Below, one piece after another: positions 8,413 to 16,496 of a stretch of DNA of 64,000 nt (its first letter is position 1; the number at the start of each line of letters is the position of its first letter). Source of the stretch: Methylobacterium radiotolerans JCM 2831 (GTDB taxonomy: Bacteria > Pseudomonadota > Alphaproteobacteria > Rhizobiales > Beijerinckiaceae). Under the pieces are notes generated by a model. The model searched no databases. It was not told where the DNA came from and saw nothing but the letters and a program-made list of their open reading frames with translations. The position numbers and the translations under genes are program-made. The stretch is taken from the NCBI RefSeq assembly GCF_000019725.1, contig NC_010510.1, positions 214,501 through 278,500 of the forward strand. Reading direction: 5' to 3'.

Positions 8413-9365
8413 TGCTCGACACCGACGATCTCCGGTTCTTCGCGGCGGTGGCGGCCAGCCCGTCTCTGGCCGCCGCGGCGCGCAGCCTGAACGTGTCCCC
8501 GCCCGCCGTGACGCAGCGGCTGCGCAGTCTCGAGAAGCGGCTGCGGGTCCATCTGGTGGACCGGTCCGGCCGCGGCCTCACGCTGACCGACGAGGGGGAG
8601 CTGCTGGCCGAGCGCGGCCGCGACCTCCTCGGCGCCTTCGACGATCTCGCCGACGCCCTGGCCGAGCGCGTCGGCGCGGTGACCGGACATCTGCGTGTCG
8701 TCGCCCCGCTCGGCTTCGGGCGCCGGCACGTGGCCCCGGTCGTGACGGCGTTCCGGCTCCGGCATCCGGGTGTGCGGATCGACCTGCTGCTCTCGGACCG
8801 CCTGGGTCGCATCCCGTCCGAGACCTGGGACCTCGCGATCCATGTCGGTGAGATCAGGGAGGCGACCCCGAGCCTGACCGTGCGCGCCCTCGCGCCGAAC
8901 GATCGGATCCTCTGCGCGGCGCCCGCCTACCTGGCCCGGCACCCGGCCCCGCGCGTGCCGGTCGACCTGCGGGATCACACCTGCATCGCGCTGCGCGAGA
9001 ACGACGAGGACGTGACGCTCTGGCGCTTCCGGGCGGCGGACGGCGCCGAGGCGCGCGTCAGGGTGGACGCGGGCCTGGTCAGCAATGACGGCGACGTGGT
9101 GCGCGGTTGGGCCCTCGCGGGCCTCGGCGTGATCGTCCGCTCGGAATGGGACGTCGCCGACGACCTGCGCGCCGGGCGGCTGACGCGCCTGCTCGAAGGT
9201 TACGCCCTGCCGTCGGCGCCGGTCGTCGCCCTGCTCGGCTCGCAACGGCGGTCGCGCGCGGCCCGGACGGAGCGGTTCCTCGAGGCGCTCCGACGCGCGT
9301 TCGACCCGCTGCCGTGGCGCACGGCCCGGGGGCCGGACGAGCCCGCCCAGGACCCCGTCCGCTGA
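8412..9365 (+). CDS. LysR-family transcriptional regulator
   Basis: The 317-residue protein begins MLDTDDLRFFAAVAASPSLAAAAR and carries the winged-helix signature SPPAVTQRLRSLEKRL within residues 1-60, followed by a periplasmic-binding-protein-like co-inducer domain from about residue 88 (GHLRVVAPLGFG) to 295. It resembles the large LysR subgroup represented by DsdC/GcvA-like and AaeR-like proteins. It is transcribed divergently from the PLP enzyme gene, with dyads between them, so it probably senses that enzyme's substrate, perhaps a D-hydroxy amino acid. The inducer is not known. Confidence 0.9.
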   Translation: MLDTDDLRFFAAVAASPSLAAAARSLNVSPPAVTQRLRSLEKRLRVHLVDRSGRGLTLTDEGELLAERGRDLLGAFDDLADALAERVGAVTGHLRVVAPLGFGRRHVAPVVTAFRLRHPGVRIDLLLSDRLGRIPSETWDLAIHVGEIREATPSLTVRALAPNDRILCAAPAYLARHPAPRVPVDLRDHTCIALRENDEDVTLWRFRAADGAEARVRVDAGLVSNDGDVVRGWALAGLGVIVRSEWDVADDLRAGRLTRLLEGYALPSAPVVALLGSQRRSRAARTERFLEALRRAFDPLPWRTARGPDEPAQDPVR

Positions 9366-9433
9366 GGCCTGCCCGGACGCCGAGGGACTGTCCCCCGGCC
9401 GGCACAGGCCTCCCGGCGTCCCGGCCGGGCTCC

Positions 9434-9794
9434 TTCCGAGGCGCGGGTCGCGCCCGCGCAGCCATCCGTCCGCTCGGTCAGACGCGGCGGGCGTCCGACC
9501 CAGGAGAAGCCGTTCCTGAGGCCGTGGAGCACGATGTCTCCGCCGGGCGGCGCGCCGGCCGCGGATGCCGCGGCGCGGTCGGCTGCGTCCGGATAGGGGA
9601 TCCGCCGCGAGGCGGGCGATGCTGTTCGGGTTCTTGCCCGCGATGCGGTCGTGACCCTCGGGTGTTCTGCCGTCGCCTTCCGTCGCTTTCGGGCCGATCG
9701 GCGCGAAGCCCAGGGAGACGCGGCAGACCGCCAGCACGCGCCCGCCGCCGAGGAGCGTCAGCCGCCGTCGCGCCGCGCCGTGCGCCTCGGCCAA
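9434..9794 (-). pseudogene. Frameshifted L,D-transpeptidase (YkuD/YafK-type) gene
   Basis: Read on the minus strand, one frame gives RRRLTLLGGGRVLAVCRVSL, GFAPIGPKATEGDGRTPEG and KNPNSIARL. Near base 9605 the match jumps to another frame that continues IPYPDAADRAAA, GGDIVLHGLRNGFSWVG and LTERTDGCAGAT. Together these are the YkuD catalytic domain, including the HG...S..TDGC active-site region with its nucleophilic cysteine. Intact homologues continue without a break (SIARL followed by S-L-x-I-x-YP), so an indel has disrupted the gene. After TDGC the C-terminal residues also drift, suggesting a second lesion. The enzyme would have cross-linked peptidoglycan or anchored proteins to it. Confidence 0.75.
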
Positions 9795-10159
9795 CGGCGC
9801 GGCATTCGGCCCTGTTTCCGGGTGGGGCGGGTCGCGATGCGGCCGCCGCAGCGCGGTGGGGCAGGACGGTCATAGGGCTGGGGCGCGCGGCGGAGGTCTA
9901 CGGGCCCGATGGGACGGCCCCCGCGCGTCGCTCGGGCAGGGCCGCCGGCGGCGAGAGCGACGTGGAGGCGACCCGCGCCGCACGATCACCTGGGCGTCGA
10001 CGGGCCGCCACATCCCAATAGCCCCGGCTTGCAAGCAAAAGCGGCTAATCGGCCAGAAATTAACCAAAGCTTAATTATCTGAGGAGGGCCGCTCCGGCCG
10101 CCTAGCCCTGCGGTGCCGGCCGCGATACGGTTAAGGACCACTTAACGGATCCAAATGAA
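9795..10159. other. Intergenic stretch upstream of the DSF synthase gene
   Basis: About 365 bases without a recognisable gene. The last 150 bases are AT-richer, with repeated TTAA-containing words (for example TTAACCAAAGCTTAATTA near 10059-10076 and CACTTAACGG near 10139), and probably contain the promoter of the downstream gene. Confidence 0.45.
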
Positions 10160-11173
10160 ATGGCGTCTATTACAGGCCTCGCCAAAGATTTGGTGCCTTA
10201 CACCGGTCCTGTGCCGCTGCGACGGCGGCCGACGCCCGCGCGGCGACCGAGCGAGACGCGGATCGCTCCGGCCGTATCGCCCGCCGATCCCGGCCTCTCC
10301 GAACTCGCTCAGATCGAAGTCGATTTCGAAGCCGGTAGCAACACCCTGTGGGCCTTCATGCGCCCGCACGGACGCCCCTGCCAGAATCCCGAGATGCTGG
10401 CCGATTTCAGCCGGCTGCAGGACGATATCGAGCGGGTCTTCGGCAACGGCGGTCCTGATCTGAACTATTTCGTCTTCGGGTCACGATTTCCCGGTGTGTT
10501 CAGTCTCGGCGGTGATCTGAACCTGTTCGCGAGCAAGATCCGCGCGGGCGACGAGGCCGCGCTGGTCGGCTACGGCAACGCGTGCGTCGATGTTCTTCAC
10601 CGCAACATGAACGCGCTGAATCTGCCGATCATCACGATCGGCCTCGTTCAGGGCGACGCGCTGGGCGGGGGGTTCGAGGGCCTGCTCTCGTTCGACGTGA
10701 TCATCGCCGAGAAGGGCACCAAGTTCGGCTTTCCGGAAATACTCTTCGGCCTCTTCCCCGGTATGGGAGCGTACAGTTTCCTCGCCCGGCGACTGGGGAC
10801 CATCAAGGCTCAGGAGATGATCCTCGATGGTAGAACCTACACCGCCGAAGAGATGCACGAACTGGGGATCGTTCACATCCTCGCCGAGCGCGGCCAGGGC
10901 GAGGCCGCCGTGCGCGCCTACATCGCCGGCAACCGTCGGCGGCGCAACGGGCAGCAGGCGATCTATCAAGCGGCCCGCGAGGTCGATCGCATATCCTTGG
11001 ACGAGTTGAGAAAGATCGTCGCGGTCTGGGCGGCCGCCGCGATGAACCTCACCGACAGGGATCTGAGCATCATGGAGCGGCTCGTTCTGGCCCAGGACAA
11101 GCTCCGGGGAAAAGCCCAGGCCGCTCAGGCCCGCACGGTGCCCGCCCGGGCGCTGTCGGCGTCAGCTCGCTAG
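10160..11173 (+). CDS. rpfF: RpfF-type DSF (cis-2-unsaturated fatty acid) synthase
   Basis: The 337-residue product belongs to the crotonase fold and matches the RpfF branch rather than ordinary enoyl-CoA hydratases: PGVFSLGGDLNLF (residues 111-123), then QGDALGGGFEGLLSFDV and FGFPEILFGLFPGMGAYSF. The two glutamates E173 and E193 are 20 residues apart, the same spacing as the catalytic pair (E141/E161) known from Xanthomonas RpfF. RpfF enzymes dehydrate 3-hydroxyacyl-ACP and release the cis-2 fatty acid used as the diffusible signal factor. The N-terminal 45 residues are variable and proline-rich. No rpfC/rpfG-type sensor is in the window, but the gene converges with a GGDEF-EAL protein, overlapping by 12 bases. 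Confidence 0.85.
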   Translation: MASITGLAKDLVPYTGPVPLRRRPTPARRPSETRIAPAVSPADPGLSELAQIEVDFEAGSNTLWAFMRPHGRPCQNPEMLADFSRLQDDIERVFGNGGPDLNYFVFGSRFPGVFSLGGDLNLFASKIRAGDEAALVGYGNACVDVLHRNMNALNLPIITIGLVQGDALGGGFEGLLSFDVIIAEKGTKFGFPEILFGLFPGMGAYSFLARRLGTIKAQEMILDGRTYTAEEMHELGIVHILAERGQGEAAVRAYIAGNRRRRNGQQAIYQAAREVDRISLDELRKIVAVWAAAAMNLTDRDLSIMERLVLAQDKLRGKAQAAQARTVPARALSASAR

Positions 11174-13492
11174 CCTCGTCAGGGGCCCCGCGGCCGCGAG
11201 CATGGTCCGGATCTGCGGCGCGGCGACCGGACGGCTGAAGACGTAGCCCTGGATCAGATCACAGCCCTCCGTGCGGAGGATGGAGAGTTGCGTCTCGGTC
11301 TCGACGCCCTCGACGACGATGGCCATCCCGATGCTTCGTCCCATGCCGACGATCGCCCGGATGATCGCGGTCGACTCGGCCTTCCGGTCCAGATCCGACA
11401 CGAACGACCGGTCGATCTTCAACTTGTCGAAGGCGAAATTTCTCAGGGAGCTCAGGGACGAGTAACCCGTCCCGAAGTCGTCGATCGACAGGCGGATCCC
11501 GAGCTGGCGGAGCTTGTTGATGGTCTCGACGATCTTGTGCGTCGCGCCCAGCGTCACGCTCTCCGTGATCTCGAGTTCCAGGCGATGCGCCGGGAGGCCG
11601 GAGCGATTCAGCGCGCCGATGACGTGGAAGGCCAGCTGCGGATCGCCGAACTGACGCGGCGACATGTTGACCGCGACGCTCACGGTCGACGGCCACTTCC
11701 GGGCCTCGCGGCAGGCCTCGTTCAGCACCCAGTTGCCGAGCTGGACGATGAGCCCCGTGTCCTCGGCCACCGGGATGAAGTCCGACGGCGGGATGTATCC
11801 CGAGACGGGGTGGTGCCACCGAAGCAAGGCCTCGCAGCTCACGATCGCCCCGGTGCTCGAGTCGACGATCGGCTGATAGTGCAGCTCCAGCTCCCCGTTG
11901 GTCAGAGCGGCCCGGAGATCCGACTCGAGGGCGTGCCGCGCGCGCGTGGCCGCTTCCATCTCATGCTGGAAGATCTTGAACCCGCTCCTGCCGGCCCCCT
12001 TGATGGCGTAGAGGGCGATATCGGCGCATTTCAGGAGTCTGTCCTCGTCGTTGGCGTGGAACGGGGCGATCGCGATGCCGATCGAGGCGCCGACGGTGAC
12101 GTGAGTGCCGTCGATATCGAAAGGCCGCTCCAGTTCTTGCAGGACGCGCCGCGCGAGATCCTCCGCGACAGCCGGCGACGTGACGGATTGCTGGACGATG
12201 ACGAACTCGTCGCCGCCGAGGCGGGCGACCGATCCGGATAGCGCCCCGATCCCGCGCAGCCGGTCCGCGACCATCTGCAACAATCGGTCGCCGGCCGGGT
12301 GCCCCAGCGTGTCGTTGATGACTTTGAAGTGGTCGAGGTCGAGCAGATGGACCGCGAAATCTCCCTTGCTGCGGGCGCTGGCCTTCAGCGCCTCGGAGAC
12401 CTTGGCCTTGAAGCTGCTTCGGTTCAGCAGGCCGGTCAGATCGTCGTAACTCGCCATCTGCTGGATGCGGGCCTCGTTTCGACGCCGCTCGGTGATGTCC
12501 TCGAAGATGATGACGTAGCCCTTCTCGGCGGTCCGCCGCTGCATCAACGAGACCACGCGATCGTCGGGGAGGATCAAGACCAGATTCCCCGATCGCAACG
12601 CATTCGACGCCGCCGCAAACGTCGACAGCGTCGAGCCGCGACCCGCAGACCTCTCATCGACGATGGCGCGGCTCAATTTGTACAGCGATCTGGCCGTGGA
12701 GTTGGTATGGATCCGGCTTGAGGGAATGCCCGATATCGAGAGGAACTGGTCGTTCCAGACCTGAAGGCGGCCGCGCGCGTCGAACATGCACAGCCCGTGC
12801 GACATGTTGCGCAACGCGATGTCGAAGAGATTGGCCTGGGCCTGGAATTTCGCGGCGAGCGCCTCCTTCTCGCGCGTCGTGACCAGGGCCGACACGATGA
12901 TCTCGCGCGTGCTGAGCGTGATATCGATCATGCCGTAGGCGAACAGGAGCGAGAGGATGCCGAGCGAGGCCCGCTCGCCGTCGCCGGACACCAGCAGACC
13001 CGCCGACAGCGGCATCGCCGACAGGACAACCTGCGCGATGGCCAGCAGGGGGCGGCCCGCGTTGCGGCCCGAGATGCCCGCGGCGTAGCCGATGGTGAAC
13101 GTGGGGGTGATGACCTGGAGCGCGAGGTTGGACGACCGGGTCGTGATGAGAAACGACAGGATACCGAGCGATGCGGCGTAGGCGAACGCGCCGACGGAGA
13201 AGTATGTCTCCCAGATTTCGTGCCGATCGTACTTTTCCGGGCCCTTCGTCAGGTAAACCCGAGCGAGCAGGACGCGGGTGAGCCCGATCAGGCCGACCGC
13301 GAACGCGGTCAGGGTGATCGCCCAATCATCGGACCAGAACGCCGCGGCCGTGGCGACGATCGTGCCGGACGCGGCGCCGACCGCGAGAGAGGCGAAGGGT
13401 TGATACAGCCCGTCGACGAGCGACCGCTTCACGTCGCGCGAGAGCAGGGCGTCTTCAGCCAGTGCGGCCCGCAGTTTGGAGTACAGTCCCAA
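11162..13492 (-). CDS. Membrane PAS-GGDEF-EAL cyclic-di-GMP enzyme
   Basis: The 776-residue protein starts with about six membrane segments (residues 30-200), then a PAS domain (about 222-335), a GGDEF domain with the intact motif RLGGDEF (426-430) and an EAL domain starting near 525. No RxxD inhibitory site precedes the GGDEF motif. The EAL residues are present: CEALLRW (E554), NMSPRQ, ELEITES, DDFGTGYSSL, KIDRSF, EGVET and QGY. Both synthesis and hydrolysis of c-di-GMP are therefore possible in principle. The membrane part resembles the MASE-like regions of sensor enzymes. Being 3'-to-3' with the DSF synthase gene suggests, but does not prove, a link between DSF signalling and c-di-GMP. Confidence 0.93.
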   Translation of the reverse strand: MGLYSKLRAALAEDALLSRDVKRSLVDGLYQPFASLAVGAASGTIVATAAAFWSDDWAITLTAFAVGLIGLTRVLLARVYLTKGPEKYDRHEIWETYFSVGAFAYAASLGILSFLITTRSSNLALQVITPTFTIGYAAGISGRNAGRPLLAIAQVVLSAMPLSAGLLVSGDGERASLGILSLLFAYGMIDITLSTREIIVSALVTTREKEALAAKFQAQANLFDIALRNMSHGLCMFDARGRLQVWNDQFLSISGIPSSRIHTNSTARSLYKLSRAIVDERSAGRGSTLSTFAAASNALRSGNLVLILPDDRVVSLMQRRTAEKGYVIIFEDITERRRNEARIQQMASYDDLTGLLNRSSFKAKVSEALKASARSKGDFAVHLLDLDHFKVINDTLGHPAGDRLLQMVADRLRGIGALSGSVARLGGDEFVIVQQSVTSPAVAEDLARRVLQELERPFDIDGTHVTVGASIGIAIAPFHANDEDRLLKCADIALYAIKGAGRSGFKIFQHEMEAATRARHALESDLRAALTNGELELHYQPIVDSSTGAIVSCEALLRWHHPVSGYIPPSDFIPVAEDTGLIVQLGNWVLNEACREARKWPSTVSVAVNMSPRQFGDPQLAFHVIGALNRSGLPAHRLELEITESVTLGATHKIVETINKLRQLGIRLSIDDFGTGYSSLSSLRNFAFDKLKIDRSFVSDLDRKAESTAIIRAIVGMGRSIGMAIVVEGVETETQLSILRTEGCDLIQGYVFSRPVAAPQIRTMLAAAGPLTRLAS

Positions 13493-14050
13493 AGCGGCGT
13501 CTCGCTACTTCGCTCTCGTTGCGGCTGTCGTCACTGAGGCAGTCCAATCCGAAATTATCTCCGCAGATTAGCGGCCTCGAATTTCAAAGATATTGAAGGG
13601 CGTGGTTAACGGCGCTCGTCGGGCGTGTCTATGCATCTAACATTCATATAATGGCCGCGAATATTTTATAATTATGGCCATTCGCGGAGTCGAATAGCGA
13701 TGCCGTCCCGGGCCATCCGGCACAGATACGGAGGGAGCGGACGCGGAGGGTTCACACATGTCCCGTCGGGCGTCGCGTCGGTGACGACCCGTATCCAGAG
13801 ACGTCGTCTTGCGCGGCCGTATTCGATCGGAAGACGTCGGCCTGCTCGTCAGATGTCGGAACGATCGGGCGCTCTTGCCCCGGTCCCAGGGCGGCCCCGC
13901 CCGTCCCGTTTCTCACTCGACGTCTTCATGCCGTCCTGACGATGTCGTCGTGTCAGGGATTTCCACCTCCCGGGCGCGACGCGCGAGCCGGACCGGTCCG
14001 GTAGGGCGATTCTGGCGGTCATCGCGCGGCCTCCTGCCCGGTCTCGGCGC
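13493..14050. other. Intergenic stretch with an AT-rich promoter zone
   Basis: About 560 bases. Bases 13540-13690 are AT-rich (for example AATATTTTATAATTATGG near 13660-13677) and likely hold the promoter of the minus-strand GGDEF-EAL gene. The remainder is GC-rich with no recognisable product in any frame. Confidence 0.5.
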
Positions 14051-14390
14051 TCAGTGGGCCGCACCGAGATAGGCCGCGTTGGCCCTGGCCTGCTCCCCCG
14101 CGACCGGCGCCCGGTAGACCTTCATCATCTTGGATTCCCTCGGAACAGCTTGGCGATTGGCGACCTCGGCGTCCCAGAACGCCTGCCCCTTCCGGGGCGG
14201 CTGCCTGGCGACGTAGTCGGCCGAGCTGCAGGTCAGACAGTTCTCCCGCGCGGGCTGCGAGCCGGCCGCGAGCGCGGCATCCGGGGCCGGCCGGAACTGC
14301 GCCGTCGGTATCCGGCGCGTCGGTATCTGGCGCGGTGGCGAGCGCGAAGGCGGCGGCGACCGCCGGGCGAAGCGGGCGGGTGCTGGACAT
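14051..14390 (-). pseudogene. Frameshifted cytochrome c, sulfite dehydrogenase subunit SorB-like
   Basis: From the ATG at 14390 one frame gives a signal peptide (MSSTRPLRPAVAAAFALATA). A direct duplication of roughly 15 bases (GATACCGACG repeated) near 14305-14325 shifts the frame. In the second frame the text continues FRPAPDAALAAGSQPARENC, LTCSSADYVARQPPRKGQAF, WDAEVANRQ and ends EQARANAAYLGAAH at the TGA (14051-14053). NCLTC.SADY...QPP..FW..EV and a final AYL are the pattern of the SorB cytochrome subunit. The heme motif reads CLTCS instead of CxxCH, so heme ligation is also lost. It lies just after a sorA 3' remnant, the natural gene order. Confidence 0.72.
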
Positions 14391-14403
14391 GCCGATCGCC
14401 CCT

Positions 14404-14469
14404 CTAGGCCGCCCGCACGCGGGTCGTCTCGACGACGTTGCGCCTGTAGCCGGCGGGGTTCCGGCGCGG
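14404..14469 (-). pseudogene. 3' remnant of sorA (sulfite dehydrogenase molybdenum subunit)
   Basis: On the minus strand just before the sorB remnant the frame reads REPRRNPAGYRRNVVETTRV and then RAA followed by TAG. NPAGY..NVVET.RV is the conserved C-terminal tail of the molybdopterin-containing SorA/YedY-like sulfite oxidoreductase. Further upstream in this frame no SorA sequence is recognisable, so only about 20 codons survive. With the neighbouring cytochrome remnant it marks a lost sorAB pair next to the sulfolactate cluster. Confidence 0.6.
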
Positions 14470-14602
14470 CTCCCGCTCAGCCGCGTGAAATCCCGTCTCG
14501 CGCGATCGGTCATCGCGCGCTCCCGCTCGGGCTGCCGCGGCGGCGGTCCGGTTCGGCCCGCCCGCCTTCGGCCGCGGGGCGACGCTCCCGACGGGATCCC
14601 GA

Positions 14603-15427
14603 TCAGCGAAGGACGGAGAGGTAGTGGATGTCCTGCGTCAGGCAGGTCGAGAGACGCCACTCGACCGGCCGCTCCTCGAGATCGATGGCGACGCGGTCGA
14701 TCTCGAGGGCGGGGGTGCCGGCGGCCACCTGGAGCAGCTCCGCCTCGCGGGGCGCGATCGCCACGGCCTTCAGGCGCTCGTTGGCGGTGGCGATCGTGAT
14801 GCCGTAGCGGGTGGCGTACAGGCTGTAGAGGGTGTTCGGCAGCTCGATCTGGGCGATGCCCGGGAACAGACCGGCGGGCACGCTGATCGTCTCGACCACG
14901 CAGAGCTTGGCGTCGACGGCGCGCACGCGCTCGATCCGGACCACGCGGGCGGACCGCACGAGGTCGAGGCGCCCGCGCTCGTCGGCGCTGGCGGCCGCCT
15001 CCGCGATCCCGGTCACCCGGCTCGACGGCATGCCGGCGCCGTCGCCGTCCGGCCGCAGCTTCAGGAAGCGGAAGACGCTCTGCTTGTCGTCGTGATCGGC
15101 CACGAAGGTCCCGCGGCCCTGGCGGCGCACCAGCAGGCTGTCGGCGGTGAGCGCGTCGAGGGCCTTGCGCACCGTCCCCTGGCTGACGCCCAGCTCGGCG
15201 GCGAGCTGCCCCTCGCTCGGCAGGACCTGGCCCGGCTGCCAGACCGCGTCGGCCAGGCGCTTCAGCAGCGTGTCGTAGACCTGCCGGTAGAGCGGGCGGA
15301 AGCCGACCGTGCGGGCGCCTCCCGAATCTGTGCGCCCCGAACCTGCCTGCCCTTCGCCTGACCGTTCCATCGCGTGACGACGCAGAGCCCCATCCGTGGG
15401 TAGAGCGTCGAAGGTTGTGTCCAGCAC
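14603..15427 (-). CDS. GntR-family (HutC/UTRA) regulator of the sulfolactate cluster
   Basis: A GTG at 15427 with GAGGAGGGAGAG immediately upstream is the best start, giving 274 residues; an unconvincing TTG lies further up. Residues 46-110 form the GntR winged helix (LYRQVYDTLLKRL, LPSEGQLAAELGVSQGTVRKAL, GRGTFVA) and about 130-270 a UTRA ligand domain. It is the last intact gene of the suyAB-dctA-slcC-comC series on the same strand, 76 bases after comC, so it probably senses sulfolactate or sulfopyruvate. Candidate operators are the TCTTATATAAGA palindromes upstream of suyA and of the TauE-like gene. Sulfolactate clusters in other bacteria also carry a dedicated regulator (SuyR). Confidence 0.85.
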   Translation of the reverse strand: MLDTTFDALPTDGALRRHAMERSGEGQAGSGRTDSGGARTVGFRPLYRQVYDTLLKRLADAVWQPGQVLPSEGQLAAELGVSQGTVRKALDALTADSLLVRRQGRGTFVADHDDKQSVFRFLKLRPDGDGAGMPSSRVTGIAEAAASADERGRLDLVRSARVVRIERVRAVDAKLCVVETISVPAGLFPGIAQIELPNTLYSLYATRYGITIATANERLKAVAIAPREAELLQVAAGTPALEIDRVAIDLEERPVEWRLSTCLTQDIHYLSVLR

Positions 15428-15502
15428 CTCTCCCTCCTCTCGCTTACGTCGGCCAGACGACGGGAGCAATCACCGCTTCCTCGTCCGCACAGGCGATCCG
15501 CG

Positions 15503-16492
15503 TCACAGCGCCCGGATCTCGGCGACGAGGGCTTCGGCCACGTCGAGGCCGGCCTCGGCGGCCCGGCGGCGCAGCCCGAGCCGGCGGCTGCCGGGGAGCC
15601 GGGCGCCGTCCTGCGCCGCGATCGTGCCGGCCAGCGCCGCGAAGCGCTCAGGCGCGTCCGGGCTGAGCGCGGCCGCGTCGAGGACGAGGATCAGCTGCCC
15701 GGTCCCCGGCGGGTCGCCCGCGGCGTCGAGGAACGAGGAGGCCTCGCCGGCGAAGCGCGCGCCGACGAGGCCGGCGGCGAGCAGTTCCACCATCAGGGCG
15801 AGCGCCGTGCCCTTGGCGTCGCCCAGCGGCACCATGGTGCCGTCGAGGGCGGCCCCCGCATCCGTGGTCGGGCGCCCGTCGGCGTCGAGGGCCCAGCCCT
15901 CGGGGATCGGCTCCCCGCGCCTGGCCGCCCCGACGATGTTGGCGCGGGCCACCTTCGACAGGGCGAGGTCGACCACGATCGGCGCGCCGCCCGGCAGCGG
16001 GCAGGCGAAGGCCAGCGGGTTGGTGCCGAACACCGCCTGGCGCCCACCCCACGGCGCCATCGCGGCGGGCGTGTTGGCGAAGAGCAGCGCGACGCAGCCC
16101 TGCTCGGCCAGGCGCTCCACCGGCCGCCCCGCGGCGCCGCAATGGTGCGAGCGGCGGATGCCCGCCGCCGCCACGCCCTGCTGGCGGGCGAGACCCGGCA
16201 GCGCCTCCAGGGCGAGATCGATCGCCGGGTAGGCGAAGCCGTGGGCGGCGTCGATCGCGAGCAGGCCCGGCCGCGGGCGCGACGCAAGCGGGACCGCGTC
16301 GCCCACGACCTTCCCGGCCCGGACCTGCGCGGCGTAGGGCGCGACCCGCGACAGGCCGTGGCCCTTGAGCCCGTCCGCCTCGGCGCCGACCAGGGCACGG
16401 GCGACGCTCCGGGCCGCGGCCTCGGCCGTGCCGCATCGGACGAGGGCGTCGGCGGCGAGGGCCCCGGCCTCCGACAGGGTGAGGTTCGGCAT
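15503..16492 (-). CDS. comC: (R)-3-sulfolactate dehydrogenase, Ldh2/malate dehydrogenase family
   Basis: The 329-residue protein is of the NAD(P)-dependent Ldh2/YlbC family: GLKGHGLSR (H45), the substrate-pocket GIRRSHHCGAAG (H116, H117) and FGTNPLAFACP (155-165). Family members reduce 2-oxoacids such as sulfopyruvate, pyruvate or oxaloacetate. Its position directly after slcC and with suyAB upstream makes it ComC, (2R)-3-sulfolactate dehydrogenase (EC 1.1.1.338), which together with SlcC racemises sulfolactate through sulfopyruvate. Only four bases separate it from slcC. If the context were ignored, a malate or lactate dehydrogenase assignment would be equally possible. Confidence 0.8.
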   Translation of the reverse strand: MPNLTLSEAGALAADALVRCGTAEAAARSVARALVGAEADGLKGHGLSRVAPYAAQVRAGKVVGDAVPLASRPRPGLLAIDAAHGFAYPAIDLALEALPGLARQQGVAAAGIRRSHHCGAAGRPVERLAEQGCVALLFANTPAAMAPWGGRQAVFGTNPLAFACPLPGGAPIVVDLALSKVARANIVGAARRGEPIPEGWALDADGRPTTDAGAALDGTMVPLGDAKGTALALMVELLAAGLVGARFAGEASSFLDAAGDPPGTGQLILVLDAAALSPDAPERFAALAGTIAAQDGARLPGSRRLGLRRRAAEAGLDVAEALVAEIRAL

Positions 16493-16496
16493 CGGC

